Assembly (NCBI GenBank): GCA_963842515.1
Contig: CAWJGO010000005.1
Location: 248,001-312,000 of the forward strand
DNA: 64,000 bases
Reading direction: 5' to 3'
Origin: CADEED01 sp963842515
GTDB taxonomy: Bacteria > Pseudomonadota > Gammaproteobacteria > Steroidobacterales > Steroidobacteraceae
Both the position numbers and the translations under genes were made by a program. Positions 1 through 8,257 of the stretch are shown one piece after another. Position 1 is the stretch's first letter. Each line of letters opens with the position of its first letter. The notes under the pieces were generated by a model. The model was not told the origin of the DNA and searched no databases. It saw nothing but the letters and a program-made list of their open reading frames with translations.

Positions 1-409
1 CGGCGCGTAACCTTCGCCGCGTGACCAGCACATCCGTGCCCCAGGGCTGGGGGTCGGTGCTCTCGCTGGATTCCCGCGCAGGTTCCGGCAGCACACTAAC
101 TACCACGGCGGTGAGCAGGCCACGCGGGACCACGCGCCAGGCGTCGCCGGCCTCGCGCGTCAGGTGGGCCACGCTCTCGGTGTGCGTCATCTGGCAGTGC
201 GGAGTCAGTGTGATCGTCGAACAGTTGGCGCTGGCGCCGGTGGCGACACTTCCGGAAAAACTGCCGACGGTGAATGGTTTGGCCGCGGGATCCGCTGCGC
301 CGAAATGGCGCGGTCCCGGCCTCCCGAAATCCACGGCAATTGCCAGACTCACGCCGCGATCGAGCGCCACGCGAATTTTCTGCCCACCGACATTGAGCTC
401 GGCAATCAC
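1..409 (-). CDS. cyclase-family protein (arylformamidase-like), partial
   Basis: The N-terminal part (about 135 residues) of a protein that runs off the left edge. Read on the minus strand from a GTG start just after the nbaC stop codon, it contains a run like PHCQMTHTESVAHL. This resembles the metal-binding H-x-GTH-x-E/D-x-x-x-H segment of the cyclase (KynB-like arylformamidase) family, enzymes that hydrolyse N-formylkynurenine or related amides. The 4-nt gap to nbaC suggests an operon for kynurenine or aromatic amino-acid breakdown. The family call rests on this one motif and on context. The C-terminus is outside the window. No ATG exists in this frame upstream, so GTG is the likely start. 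Confidence 0.55.
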   Translation of the reverse strand, partial: MIAELNVGGQKIRVALDRGVSLAIAVDFGRPGPRHFGAADPAAKPFTVGSFSGSVATGASANCSTITLTPHCQMTHTESVAHLTREAGDAWRVVPRGLLTAVVVSVLPEPARESSESTDPQPWGTDVLVTRRRLRA

Positions 410-413
410 GTTG

Positions 414-929
414 TTACTTCGGCCTGTCCATGACGGTCCCGCAGTTCTTGCAGGTTCGGTGTTCGCTGCTGCCGAAGAAGCGGTCGAAGACGGGCTGGAG
501 CTGGGTTTCGATGTTGGTCACTTCGATGAATTCCTCGTAGAGCTTCGTGCCGCAGTTCTCGCAATACCACTGAAAGCCGTCCTGCTCGCCCGGCCGGCGC
601 GTGCGCTCGATGACCAGGCCCACCGTGTTAGCGGGACGACGCGGTGAATGCGGCATGTTAGGGGGCAACAGGAAAATATCGCCTTCACCAATGGCGATGT
701 CCATCCGTTTGCCGCCCTGCACGGTGGCGAGCGTGATGGCGCCCTCGAGCTGGTAGAAGAACTCCTCGCCCGGGTCGACGTGGAAGTCCTTGCGGCTGTT
801 CGGCCCGCCGACGACCATGATGATGAATTCGCTGTCCGCGAAAACCTGCTTGTTGCCCACCGGGGGCTTGAGCAAATGGCGGTGCTCGTCGATCCAGCGC
901 CTGAAATTGAAGGCCTTCAACTCTCTCAT
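414..929 (-). CDS. nbaC: 3-hydroxyanthranilate 3,4-dioxygenase
   Basis: A 171-residue cupin dioxygenase that opens the ring of 3-hydroxyanthranilate to 2-amino-3-carboxymuconate semialdehyde in the kynurenine pathway (cytosolic, Fe(II)-dependent). The expected iron ligands are visible as His50, Glu56 and His94 in FHVDPGEEFFYQ and PNMPHSP. The C-terminal rubredoxin-like site is complete, with Cys123/Cys126 (CENC) and Cys160/Cys163 (CKNC), which marks the bacterial form. Length matches the family. It starts at ATG and is followed 4 nt later by a cyclase-family gene, so the two probably form one transcript. The gene to its right is divergent. Confidence 0.93.
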   Translation of the reverse strand: MRELKAFNFRRWIDEHRHLLKPPVGNKQVFADSEFIIMVVGGPNSRKDFHVDPGEEFFYQLEGAITLATVQGGKRMDIAIGEGDIFLLPPNMPHSPRRPANTVGLVIERTRRPGEQDGFQWYCENCGTKLYEEFIEVTNIETQLQPVFDRFFGSSEHRTCKNCGTVMDRPK

Positions 930-1070
930 GGCGCCTATGGTATTCGCTGTGGCCCGGATCTTGTGATCCCCTCCACATTTGCCTTAGCTGTCGCCTGACG
1001 GCGTCAGCCGCCTCGAGCGTGGCGCCCGTGGCCTCGTGTTATGTTTGCGGCTACCAACACTGGAGTGGCC

Positions 1071-1676
1071 TTGAAAACCCGTCTAGCGGCCAGTTTTTCG
1101 TCCCGATTTACCTTGGTAGTCGTGTGCTGCCTCGCGATGAGCGCCTGCCATTCGCTGCGGATGCCGAATATCTGGCCTTTTCATAAGAAGCCCAAGCCGG
1201 TTCCGGAAGTCGTCAACGAGCTGAATCTCGTCAACGCCGACGGCTCGCCCGCGAATTTTCCGCAGTACTGGAAACGCAACACGCTGATCATCGACCTCTC
1301 GGGCGTCGGCGGGGCGGGCATGGGCCCCACGGGCGCATTTGCCGCGCGTCTTCCAGAGCAGACCACCTGGCCGGTGCGCGTTGCGGTGCGTGTGCGTCCG
1401 GGAAGCGTGGCGCAAATCGAGGTCCAGGGTGAAGAGCGCAATGTGCTGGCGGTGGCCGCCGAAGGCACCCAGCCCATCGATCTGGAGTTCGCGCCAAGCG
1501 TGTATACGCCCAATACGGCGGCTATCTACATTTCGTGGGGACCGATGCCGGTTTTCGTGGACACCGCGCCGGCGCCCGAAACGCCAGTGTTCGTGTCGCC
1601 CACCGAACTACCGAAGCCCGCGACGGAAACGGCACCGCCGCCTGCACGAGCTCAGCCTTTGCCGCCGGGCACCTGA
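1071..1676 (+). CDS. putative lipoprotein of unknown function
   Basis: A protein of about 201 residues that I do not recognise. It begins with a short basic segment, a hydrophobic stretch and a lipobox-like LAMSAC, so it is probably exported and lipid-anchored. The mature part is followed by a proline/alanine-rich tail (PAPETPVF...PPPARAQPLPPGT). I chose the TTG at 1071 because GGAG lies 5 nt upstream. An in-frame ATG at 1041 would add ten residues but has no clear ribosome site. It converges with apaH and overlaps its 3' end by 25 nt. No catalytic motif is visible. Confidence 0.6.
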   Translation: MKTRLAASFSSRFTLVVVCCLAMSACHSLRMPNIWPFHKKPKPVPEVVNELNLVNADGSPANFPQYWKRNTLIIDLSGVGGAGMGPTGAFAARLPEQTTWPVRVAVRVRPGSVAQIEVQGEERNVLAVAAEGTQPIDLEFAPSVYTPNTAAIYISWGPMPVFVDTAPAPETPVFVSPTELPKPATETAPPPARAQPLPPGT

Positions 1677-2488
1677 TGGTTCGCGCACCTTAGCTGCACG
1701 GGCTCGGATTCCACGTCGAGGTTGACCGCGGTCAGCGCGCCGCCCCATACGCAGCCGGTATCGAGCGCCAGCAGGTCGCGGCGCCGTTTGAAACCCAGCG
1801 TGGACCAGTGACCGCACACCACGCGCACCTCGGCGCTCTTGCGCGCAGGGACGTCGAACCAGGGATACAGGTCTTCGGGCTGCTCGCCCGGCGCCCCCTT
1901 CGCCTTGAGATCGACCGTGCCATCGCGCTGGCAGAAGCGCATGCGCGTGAATACGTTGATGACGAAACGCAGTCGGTCCATGCCACGCAAGGACTCGTTC
2001 CACTTGTCCGGCTTGTTGCCATACATGCCGTCGAACAGCGTGCGCGCGTCTTCACGCAATACGGCCTCGACTTCGCGCGCGAGCTTGGCCGCGCCGCGCG
2101 GCGTCCAGTCGGGCACCAGGCCCGCGTGCACCAGGAAGTCGCCGCGCGGTTCGTCGAACACCGCCAGCGGGCAGCCTAACAACCATTCGAGCAGCTGGTC
2201 GCGGTCGGGAGCGGCGAGCACCTCATCCAGCGTGTCACCGTCCTTGGGCTTGCGCTTGGAGCCGAAGGCGAGGGCCAGCAGGTGCAGGTCGTGATTGCCG
2301 AGCACCACCGTGGCATTGGCGCCGAGTGCACGCACGAAGCGCAGGGTCTCGAGCGATTGTGGCCCGCGATTGACCAGGTCACCGACGAACCAGAGCTGGT
2401 CGCGATCGGCGGAGAATTTGCAGCGCTGGAGCAGCGTCTTGAGTTCGTCGCAGCAGCCCTGGATGTCACCGATGGCGTAGCGGGCCAT
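1652..2488 (-). CDS. apaH: symmetrical bis(5'-nucleosyl)-tetraphosphatase
   Basis: A 278-residue calcineurin-like metallophosphatase that cleaves Ap4A to two ADP and can also remove NpnN caps from RNA. The family motifs appear in order: GDIQGCCDEL near the N-terminus, GDLVNRGP, LGNHDLH and a later VCGHWS, giving the Asp/His/Asn metal site. Length is typical. It is the last gene of the lptD-surA-pdxA-rsmA-apaG-apaH operon, the same order as in Escherichia coli, 23 nt after apaG. Confidence 0.96.
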   Translation of the reverse strand: MARYAIGDIQGCCDELKTLLQRCKFSADRDQLWFVGDLVNRGPQSLETLRFVRALGANATVVLGNHDLHLLALAFGSKRKPKDGDTLDEVLAAPDRDQLLEWLLGCPLAVFDEPRGDFLVHAGLVPDWTPRGAAKLAREVEAVLREDARTLFDGMYGNKPDKWNESLRGMDRLRFVINVFTRMRFCQRDGTVDLKAKGAPGEQPEDLYPWFDVPARKSAEVRVVCGHWSTLGFKRRRDLLALDTGCVWGGALTAVNLDVESEPVQLRCANHQVPGGKG

Positions 2489-2511
2489 ATGTCAGCGGCG
2501 TCCGCGCACGC

Positions 2512-2892
2512 TCAGTGCAAGAGCCCCGGCATGGCTAACCGGAATGGCGAGATCGGTGCGTCGAACTGTTCGCCGTCATCGGCGACCATCTGGTAGCTGC
2601 CCTGCATGGCACCCACGGGTGTCTCGAGCACGGCGCCGCTGGAATAACGAAATCCCTGGCCGGGCTTGAGGTAGGGCTGCTCGCCCACCACGCCTTCGCC
2701 GCGCACTTCCTGCACCTTGCCGTTGGAGTCGGTGATGATCCAGTGACGCGTGAGCAGGCGTGCGGGGACGCTGCCTTCGTTGCGGATGGTGATGGTGTAC
2801 GAGAAGACGTAGCGCTGCTCTTTCGGATCGGATTGATCTTCGAGATAGCTGGTGTCGACTTCGACGCGAATCTTGTGGGGGGCTGGCTCCAT
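2512..2892 (-). CDS. apaG: ApaG domain protein
   Basis: A 126-residue ApaG protein with a fibronectin-III-like beta fold, often linked to apaH and implicated in Co2+/Mg2+ efflux phenotypes; its biochemical role is unsettled. Family features visible are IRVEVDTSYLEDQSDP near the N-terminus, YTITIRNEGSVPARLLTRHW, and the signature GEQPYLKPGQGFRYSSGA. The frame is open further upstream inside rsmA, but the ATG at 2892 gives the normal family length. It lies between rsmA and apaH in the same operon. Confidence 0.95.
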   Translation of the reverse strand: MEPAPHKIRVEVDTSYLEDQSDPKEQRYVFSYTITIRNEGSVPARLLTRHWIITDSNGKVQEVRGEGVVGEQPYLKPGQGFRYSSGAVLETPVGAMQGSYQMVADDGEQFDAPISPFRLAMPGLLH

Positions 2893-2911
2893 CGCGCCTA
2901 ATAATACCGAA

Positions 2912-3703
2912 CTAATCCTGACGCGAAGAATCTTCAGGGACTTGCGCGGCAAGTTTAGCGAACTCGGCCGGCGAAAGCGTTTCCGGCCGCAAGCCTGGAT
3001 CGATGCCGGCGGCGGCGATGGCATCCGCATCGATGAGCAGGCGCAAGGCATTGCGCAACGTCTTACGCCGTTGCGAGAAGGCCGCCGACACCGTGCGCGC
3101 AAATGCTGGTGGCACCGTGAATGCCGGCTCACGTCGCACCGCGAGGCGCGCCACGGCAGACCAGACGCGCGGTGCCGGGGTGAAGGCGCCCGGGCCAACG
3201 TCGAACAGGTGTCGCGCCTCGAACCACGGTGCCAGCATCACGGTGAGCCGGCCATACGAGTCGCTGCCGGGCGCGGCGGCAATGCGCTCGATGACTTCCT
3301 TCTGCAGCATCACGTGCAGATCGTCGATGTGCTCGTGCGCCGCCGCGATGTGAAACAGCAGTGGTGTGGAGATGTTGTACGGCAGGTTGCCGATGACGCG
3401 CAGGCGGCTGCCGCGCATGCGCGCGAGCGCCGCGAAATCGAACTTGAGCGCATCCGCCACGTGCAGCTCGAAACCCTGCGCGGCGCCCCAGCGGGCACGC
3501 AGCTGCGCGGCCAGATCCCGGTCGATTTCGATCGCATCCAGCGTGCGCGACTGGCCAATGAGCCGCTCGGTGAGAGCACCGCGGCCTGGGCCGACCTCGA
3601 CCAGCGCCTGCTCCGGAAGCGGCGCAATCTCACGGGCGATGCGCTCGAGTACGCCGCGGTCGTGCAGGAAATGCTGACCGAACCGCTTGCGCGCGAAGAT
3701 CAA
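2912..3703 (-). CDS. rsmA: 16S rRNA (adenine(1518)-N6/adenine(1519)-N6)-dimethyltransferase
   Basis: A 263-residue KsgA/RsmA methyltransferase that dimethylates two adjacent adenines in the 3' terminal helix of 16S rRNA during 30S maturation, using S-adenosylmethionine. The N-terminal RKRFGQHFLHD, the SAM-binding VGPGRGALTE and the catalytic NLPYNIS motif are all present. The start codon overlaps the pdxA stop by 4 nt (ATGA), showing translational coupling. Confidence 0.97.
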   Translation of the reverse strand: MIFARKRFGQHFLHDRGVLERIAREIAPLPEQALVEVGPGRGALTERLIGQSRTLDAIEIDRDLAAQLRARWGAAQGFELHVADALKFDFAALARMRGSRLRVIGNLPYNISTPLLFHIAAAHEHIDDLHVMLQKEVIERIAAAPGSDSYGRLTVMLAPWFEARHLFDVGPGAFTPAPRVWSAVARLAVRREPAFTVPPAFARTVSAAFSQRRKTLRNALRLLIDADAIAAAGIDPGLRPETLSPAEFAKLAAQVPEDSSRQD

Positions 3704-4734
3704 CGCCGCTCCGCGAATTCCATGGCGAGCTGCGTGGCGGCAACGAGGCTGCCGGCGTCGGCGCGCCCGGTGGCGGCCAGATCAAGCGCCGTGCCGTGAT
3801 CCACGGAGGTGCGAATGACAGGCAGTCCCAGCGTCACGTTGACCGCGTGCCCGAAGCCGGCGTGCTTGAGCACCGGCAGGCCCTGGTCGTGATACATGGC
3901 GAGCACCACGTCGTAGTTAGACAGCGCACGCGGTACGAACACCGTATCCGCCGGCAATGGCCCATCCACCAGCATTCCCGCGGCACGGGCGCGCTCGATG
4001 GCGGGCGCAATCACATCGCGGTCCTCCAGCCCCAGGTGGCCGCTTTCGCCGGCGTGGGGGTTGAGCCCGCACACCGCGATGCGCGGCCGGGACATGCCCC
4101 AGAGGCGGCGCACGTCCCTGGAGATGATTTCCAGCGTGAGGTCGAGCAGCGGCGCGGTGATCGCATCGCTCACCGCGCGCAGCGGCAGGTGCGTGGTGGC
4201 GAGCGCGACGCGCAAGCCGTCGGCCGCGAGCAGCATCACCGGGTGCGCGGCGCCGGTGCGCGCGGCGAGATATTCGGTGTGGCCGGTGAATGGCACACCG
4301 GCATCGTTGATCACGCTCTTCTGCACCGGCGCCGTGACCATGGCGTCGAATTCGCCGCTGGCCGTGCCGTCGGTGGCGCGATCGAGGAGCGCGAGTACGT
4401 GTCGTGCGTTGGCGATGTCGAGCCGGCCGGCGGTACACGGCGCCGCGAGCGGCACATCGAGCACCATGAGGCGTCCGGGTTGGAAGGGTTCGGGCCTGCC
4501 GGCCGGTAGATAGGGAAGGAGCTCCACCGCGAGACCGAGCAGACGGGCGCGTTCTTCCAGCAGCGCGCGGCTGCCGACGATCACGAGCGGGCGGGGAAGG
4601 GCGAGACTGGCAAGAGCGAGGCAGAGATCCGGGCCGATGCCTGCGGGTTCACCCGCGGTGACTGCGATTGGCTTGCGGGCTGCGCTCAGAGCTTGTACTC
4701 GACGTACGCCTCGTCGCGCAGGCGCCGCAGCCAC
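3700..4734 (-). CDS. pdxA: 4-hydroxythreonine-4-phosphate dehydrogenase
   Basis: A PdxA oxidoreductase of the pyridoxal phosphate pathway. It oxidises 4-phosphohydroxy-L-threonine with NAD(P)+ before condensation by PdxJ. Recognisable segments are PIAVTAGEPAGIGPD, TAPVQKSVINDAGVPFTGHTEYLA (metal-site His), GLNPHAGESGHLG and MYHDQGLPVLKHAGF. The start is uncertain. The only good in-frame codon is a GTG at 4734, which overlaps the end of surA by 49 nt and adds about 20 residues before the conserved core. A non-standard start closer to the surA stop cannot be excluded. Confidence 0.93.
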   Translation of the reverse strand: MAAAPARRGVRRVQALSAARKPIAVTAGEPAGIGPDLCLALASLALPRPLVIVGSRALLEERARLLGLAVELLPYLPAGRPEPFQPGRLMVLDVPLAAPCTAGRLDIANARHVLALLDRATDGTASGEFDAMVTAPVQKSVINDAGVPFTGHTEYLAARTGAAHPVMLLAADGLRVALATTHLPLRAVSDAITAPLLDLTLEIISRDVRRLWGMSRPRIAVCGLNPHAGESGHLGLEDRDVIAPAIERARAAGMLVDGPLPADTVFVPRALSNYDVVLAMYHDQGLPVLKHAGFGHAVNVTLGLPVIRTSVDHGTALDLAATGRADAGSLVAATQLAMEFAERR

Positions 4735-6014
4735 AGCTCCGTTTCTTCGTCGGCCTTGGATTCGCGCAATGCCACAAACGCCTTCTGGCGGATGATGTCG
4801 TTGGTGCTGTCGAACTGGCGGCGCCCTAACAACTGGATGATGTGCCAGCCGAACTGCGTGCGGAACGGCGGGCTGATTTCATCGGGCTGCAGCTGCGCGA
4901 GCTGCTTCTCGAATTCCGGGACGAAAGTGCCGGGGCCGGCCCAGCCCAGGTCGCCGCCTTCGGCTGCGGAACCGGGATCTTCGGAGACCACCGAGGCGAC
5001 GGCCGTGAAGTTCTCGCCCTTGTTGAGGATTCGATCGCGGATCGATTCCAGCTTCTGCTGCACCGTTGCATCGTCCTGCAGTTCGTTGGGCTTGATGAGG
5101 ATGTGCCGGGCGTGCACCTGGTTGACGATGACCTGCGTGTTGCCACGCATTTCGTTGAGCTTGAGGACGTGGAAGCCCGACGGAGTGCGAATGGGCTTGG
5201 TGACATCCCCGGCCTTCATGCCGGCGATGACTTCGGCGAGGAAAGTCGGAAGCTCCGGACCCTTGCGCCAACCGAGCGATCCGCCCTCGAGTGCCGTGGT
5301 CGAGTTCGAATAGGCCACGGCCAGGCGTCCGAAGTCTTCACCGCCGGTGGCTTTCTGGTAGACCTCGTCCGCCTTCTTGGTGGCCGCGTCGAGCTCCTCG
5401 GGAGTCGCGGCCTGCGGTACCGCCACGAGGATGTGCGACACGTTGTATTCGTTCGACTCCGACGGCATTTTCTTTTGCCGCTCGAGGAACTGGTCGATCT
5501 CGCGCGGGCTCACGTTGATGCGCTGGATCACGTCGCGCTGCCGCAGGATCTGCATCGCCATTTCCTTGCGAAGCCCGTCGCGGAAGCTGGCGTAGTCGAT
5601 GCCCTGGCTGGCAAGCGCGGCCGGCAGATCGGCCAGCGCAATCTTGTTGTTCTCGGCGACATCGCGCAGTGCGTTGTTCACCTGTTCGTCGGAGACCTTG
5701 ATGCCGGCTCGATCGGCGCGCTGCATCTGCAGTTCCTGGAGCACGAGGCGGTCGAGCACCTGCTGGCGCAATACGTTCTGCGGCGGCAGGTCGAGCTTCT
5801 GCTCACGCAGACGCTCGGAGATGGTGAGCATCTGCTCGTCGAGCTCGCTCGACAGCACCACGCCTTCGTTGACGGTGGCGGCGACGCGGTCGAGGAGGAC
5901 GCCGGAGCTTGAGGCCTCGCGGGTCTGCGCCGAGGCTGAAGAGGCCGCCGCGAGCACCACCAGGACGAACGAGAGCCGCGAAAATGCTTTGTAAATCATG
6001 TAGTTGTTTTTCAC
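4686..6014 (-). CDS. surA: periplasmic chaperone / peptidyl-prolyl isomerase SurA
   Basis: A 442-residue periplasmic chaperone that escorts outer-membrane proteins, including LptD encoded just upstream, to the BAM machine. An N-terminal signal sequence (VLVVLAAASSASAQ) is followed by the SurA N domain (VAATVNEGVVLSSELDEQ) and two parvulin domains, recognisable from GGSLGWRKGPELPTF and GGDLGWAGPGTFVPEFE. The GTG start at 6014 overlaps the lptD stop (GTGA). An ATG 14 nt further in would give a shorter signal peptide but has no ribosome site. Confidence 0.96.
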   Translation of the reverse strand: MKNNYMIYKAFSRLSFVLVVLAAASSASAQTREASSSGVLLDRVAATVNEGVVLSSELDEQMLTISERLREQKLDLPPQNVLRQQVLDRLVLQELQMQRADRAGIKVSDEQVNNALRDVAENNKIALADLPAALASQGIDYASFRDGLRKEMAMQILRQRDVIQRINVSPREIDQFLERQKKMPSESNEYNVSHILVAVPQAATPEELDAATKKADEVYQKATGGEDFGRLAVAYSNSTTALEGGSLGWRKGPELPTFLAEVIAGMKAGDVTKPIRTPSGFHVLKLNEMRGNTQVIVNQVHARHILIKPNELQDDATVQQKLESIRDRILNKGENFTAVASVVSEDPGSAAEGGDLGWAGPGTFVPEFEKQLAQLQPDEISPPFRTQFGWHIIQLLGRRQFDSTNDIIRQKAFVALRESKADEETELWLRRLRDEAYVEYKL

Positions 6015-8236
6015 CGGGCTGAACTTTCCGGCGAGTATCCCCGAATTGTGTGTTCCAGGAAAGCGTCAGCGTTTCCGACACTGGCTAGGCCGTTCAGTTC
6101 CAGCTGCACATAGAAGCTGGTGTCCTGCGTGCCCTCGCGATTCGAGATGGAACGCCGCGCCACCGCGCGCAGGCGCCAGCAGCAGGCCTTGTATTCCAGA
6201 CCGGCGAATCGATCGAGCATGGAGCTGTCGCGCAGGCTGTACACGGCGCGTCCGTAGACATTCCAGCGATTGCCGATGGGCCAGGCACCGGATACGTCGG
6301 CCTGCTCCAGGCGGTCGCGTTGCGCGCGATACGCGAGGTTCAGGACGCGATCGCCGCCGGGGCGGTACTGCACGCGCAGCTGCGAACGCTCGCTGCGCGT
6401 GTCTTCGGGGTTCCATTGCAACCCGGCTTCGACATTCCAGTTTTTGTAGGCAGAGAGGGAGACTTGCGCGATGAAGTCAGACGTGTCTCGCGTTGCCACC
6501 GGTTCGGTCGGCAGCACCACGCGCGGTTTCTCGAAGTAGTAGACCTGGCCCACGCTCGCCGCGAGATATTGCGCGCCGCTGCGGGCATCGAACAGGCGGC
6601 TGGTCAGTCCGAATGCGACCTGGTTGGCGTCGTTGACGCGGTCGGCGCCGACATAGCGGTTGGCGCGGAACAGTTGCACGAGGTTGAGGTCCGGCAGCCC
6701 GGTGTCGAACAGCGGCAGATCGCTCTGCTCGCGGAACGGTGTGTATAGATAGAGCGCGCGGGGCTCGAGCGTCATCCGGCGCTGGCCATGCGAGCCAGCG
6801 GTGCGTTCGAAGACGAGGCCGGCATCGAGGGACGCGAACGGCAATGAACGCGTCGGAGAGTCGTCGGTTCCCGGCGCTGCGTTCTCGAGCGAATATTGCG
6901 TATAGCGATAACCGGCCGAAGGTCGCACAAAAAACCCGGGTGCCGACCAGTCGAAACCGGCGCGCGGCGCCACGTCCATACGCCAGCCGGTGACGCCGAG
7001 GTTGCGTTCGAAGTTCACGAACTCGGAGTCGAAGCCATAGTCGACGGCACCGAGCCCGAGACCCCAGTCACCCGAGGCGAGCACGCGTGGTGTACGCGCG
7101 TAAGGCCGGTCCTCCAGCGGCAAGTCCTCGTCGATCGTCTGGAAGCCCTGGATCTGCGCGCGCACGTTCCAGTGCTCATCGCGATACGACGCTTCCGCGA
7201 GGCGCTCGGTGAACGGCACGCTGGTGCCCTCCGGTCCGCGCGCGAAGTCCTCGAAATAGTCGCTGTCGCCGACATCCGTGGCGTCGATGCGAAAGCGCCA
7301 GTCGCCCGGCAGTTCGGCGATGTGCGCGAGCTGCACGCGCGTGCGATCGAGCCCGGCCAGCTGGTCGTTCGGCAGGTAGTTGAAGTTCAGCGTGCCGCGC
7401 TGGCGCGGCGTCAGATAGCGCAGCTCGCCAGCCAGGTCCACACCTCGCCTGGAGTAGTAGACCGGCTCTGCCATGAAGTCGACGTTGGGCCGGACGTTCC
7501 AGTAATAGGGGACCTCGAATTCCGCGCCATTGCGCGACGAACCGCCGATGCTCGGAAACAGGAAGCCGGTCTTGCGCTGCGGACCGATCGGGAAACTCAT
7601 CCACGGTAGGTAGACGATGGGCACACCCTTGAAATCGACGCTGGTGCCGCGGCCGGTGCCGTTGCGCGCGCGTGTGTCGAGCACGATGCGCCGCGATTTC
7701 ATCTGCCAGGCCATGTCGGTCACCGGGCAGGTGGTGAACGACACGCCCTCGAGCGTGATGGTGTCGTTGGCGTCCACCTGCATGCTGCGCGCCGCGCCGC
7801 GGGCACCACGTTCCGGCAATTCGAACTGCACTCCTTCGAAGGCCGCGCCCAGCGCCGGCGAATAGCTGCCGCTGTTGCCCTGCACGATGAGTTTCGGGTC
7901 TTCGAACTTGACGCCACCCTCGAGTTTGGCGCGCTGGGTCTTGGCGTCGTACTGCAGGCAGTCAGCCGTGATGAGGCGGTTGCCCTGCCGCATCTGGACG
8001 TTGCCGCACAGTCTTGCGTTGCCATTGATGTCGAATTCGAAGTCCTTGGAGTCGCTCTCGATCGTGATGGGTTCACTGGCGGGATCGGCAGGCTCTGCGG
8101 CAGCGGGCGGAGCCGCGTTGGTGGCGATCGCGGGCGGCGGGCATATGGTGTCGTCGGCACGCGCGACCCCAAGCATCAAGAGCAGGATGAGTCCAAGAGG
8201 ACCATGCCCCGCGTTTTTCGAAATCTCTCTCGCCAT
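6011..8236 (-). CDS. lptD: LPS assembly outer-membrane protein LptD
   Basis: A protein of about 741 residues that inserts lipopolysaccharide into the outer leaflet with LptE. It has a signal peptide (GLILLLMLGVARADD), an N-terminal OstA/LptA-like beta-jellyroll (IESDSKDFEFDINGNARLCGNVQM) and a large C-terminal beta-barrel. Cysteines suited to the LptD disulfide pattern are present near the mature N-terminus (TICPPP), at FTTCPVTD and as the adjacent pair in YKACCWRL. The frame is open far upstream, but the ATG at 8236 gives the signal peptide directly. Its promoter must lie in or near the 21-bp gap to the divergent amgK. Confidence 0.95.
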   Translation of the reverse strand: MAREISKNAGHGPLGLILLLMLGVARADDTICPPPAIATNAAPPAAAEPADPASEPITIESDSKDFEFDINGNARLCGNVQMRQGNRLITADCLQYDAKTQRAKLEGGVKFEDPKLIVQGNSGSYSPALGAAFEGVQFELPERGARGAARSMQVDANDTITLEGVSFTTCPVTDMAWQMKSRRIVLDTRARNGTGRGTSVDFKGVPIVYLPWMSFPIGPQRKTGFLFPSIGGSSRNGAEFEVPYYWNVRPNVDFMAEPVYYSRRGVDLAGELRYLTPRQRGTLNFNYLPNDQLAGLDRTRVQLAHIAELPGDWRFRIDATDVGDSDYFEDFARGPEGTSVPFTERLAEASYRDEHWNVRAQIQGFQTIDEDLPLEDRPYARTPRVLASGDWGLGLGAVDYGFDSEFVNFERNLGVTGWRMDVAPRAGFDWSAPGFFVRPSAGYRYTQYSLENAAPGTDDSPTRSLPFASLDAGLVFERTAGSHGQRRMTLEPRALYLYTPFREQSDLPLFDTGLPDLNLVQLFRANRYVGADRVNDANQVAFGLTSRLFDARSGAQYLAASVGQVYYFEKPRVVLPTEPVATRDTSDFIAQVSLSAYKNWNVEAGLQWNPEDTRSERSQLRVQYRPGGDRVLNLAYRAQRDRLEQADVSGAWPIGNRWNVYGRAVYSLRDSSMLDRFAGLEYKACCWRLRAVARRSISNREGTQDTSFYVQLELNGLASVGNADAFLEHTIRGYSPESSAR

Positions 8237-8242
8237 CCGCGC

Positions 8243-8250
8243 ACTATACT
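8243..8250. promoter_or_regulatory. candidate overlapping divergent -10 elements for lptD and amgK
   Basis: Only 21 bp separate the start codons of lptD (minus) and amgK (plus). This gap contains ACTATACT followed by TATA. Read forward, TATACT (8245-8250) is a good -10 box ending 7 bp before the amgK ATG. Read in reverse, TATAGT (8248-8243) is a good -10 box ending 6 bp before the lptD ATG. Neither has a convincing -35. If used, both transcripts would begin at or next to their start codons. Confidence 0.35.
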
Positions 8251-8257
8251 TATACGA

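Noticed and set aside
21..647. Plus-strand open frame of about 208 codons at the left edge
   Set aside because: It lies antisense to the cyclase-family gene and nbaC, both of which show family motifs; it shows none.
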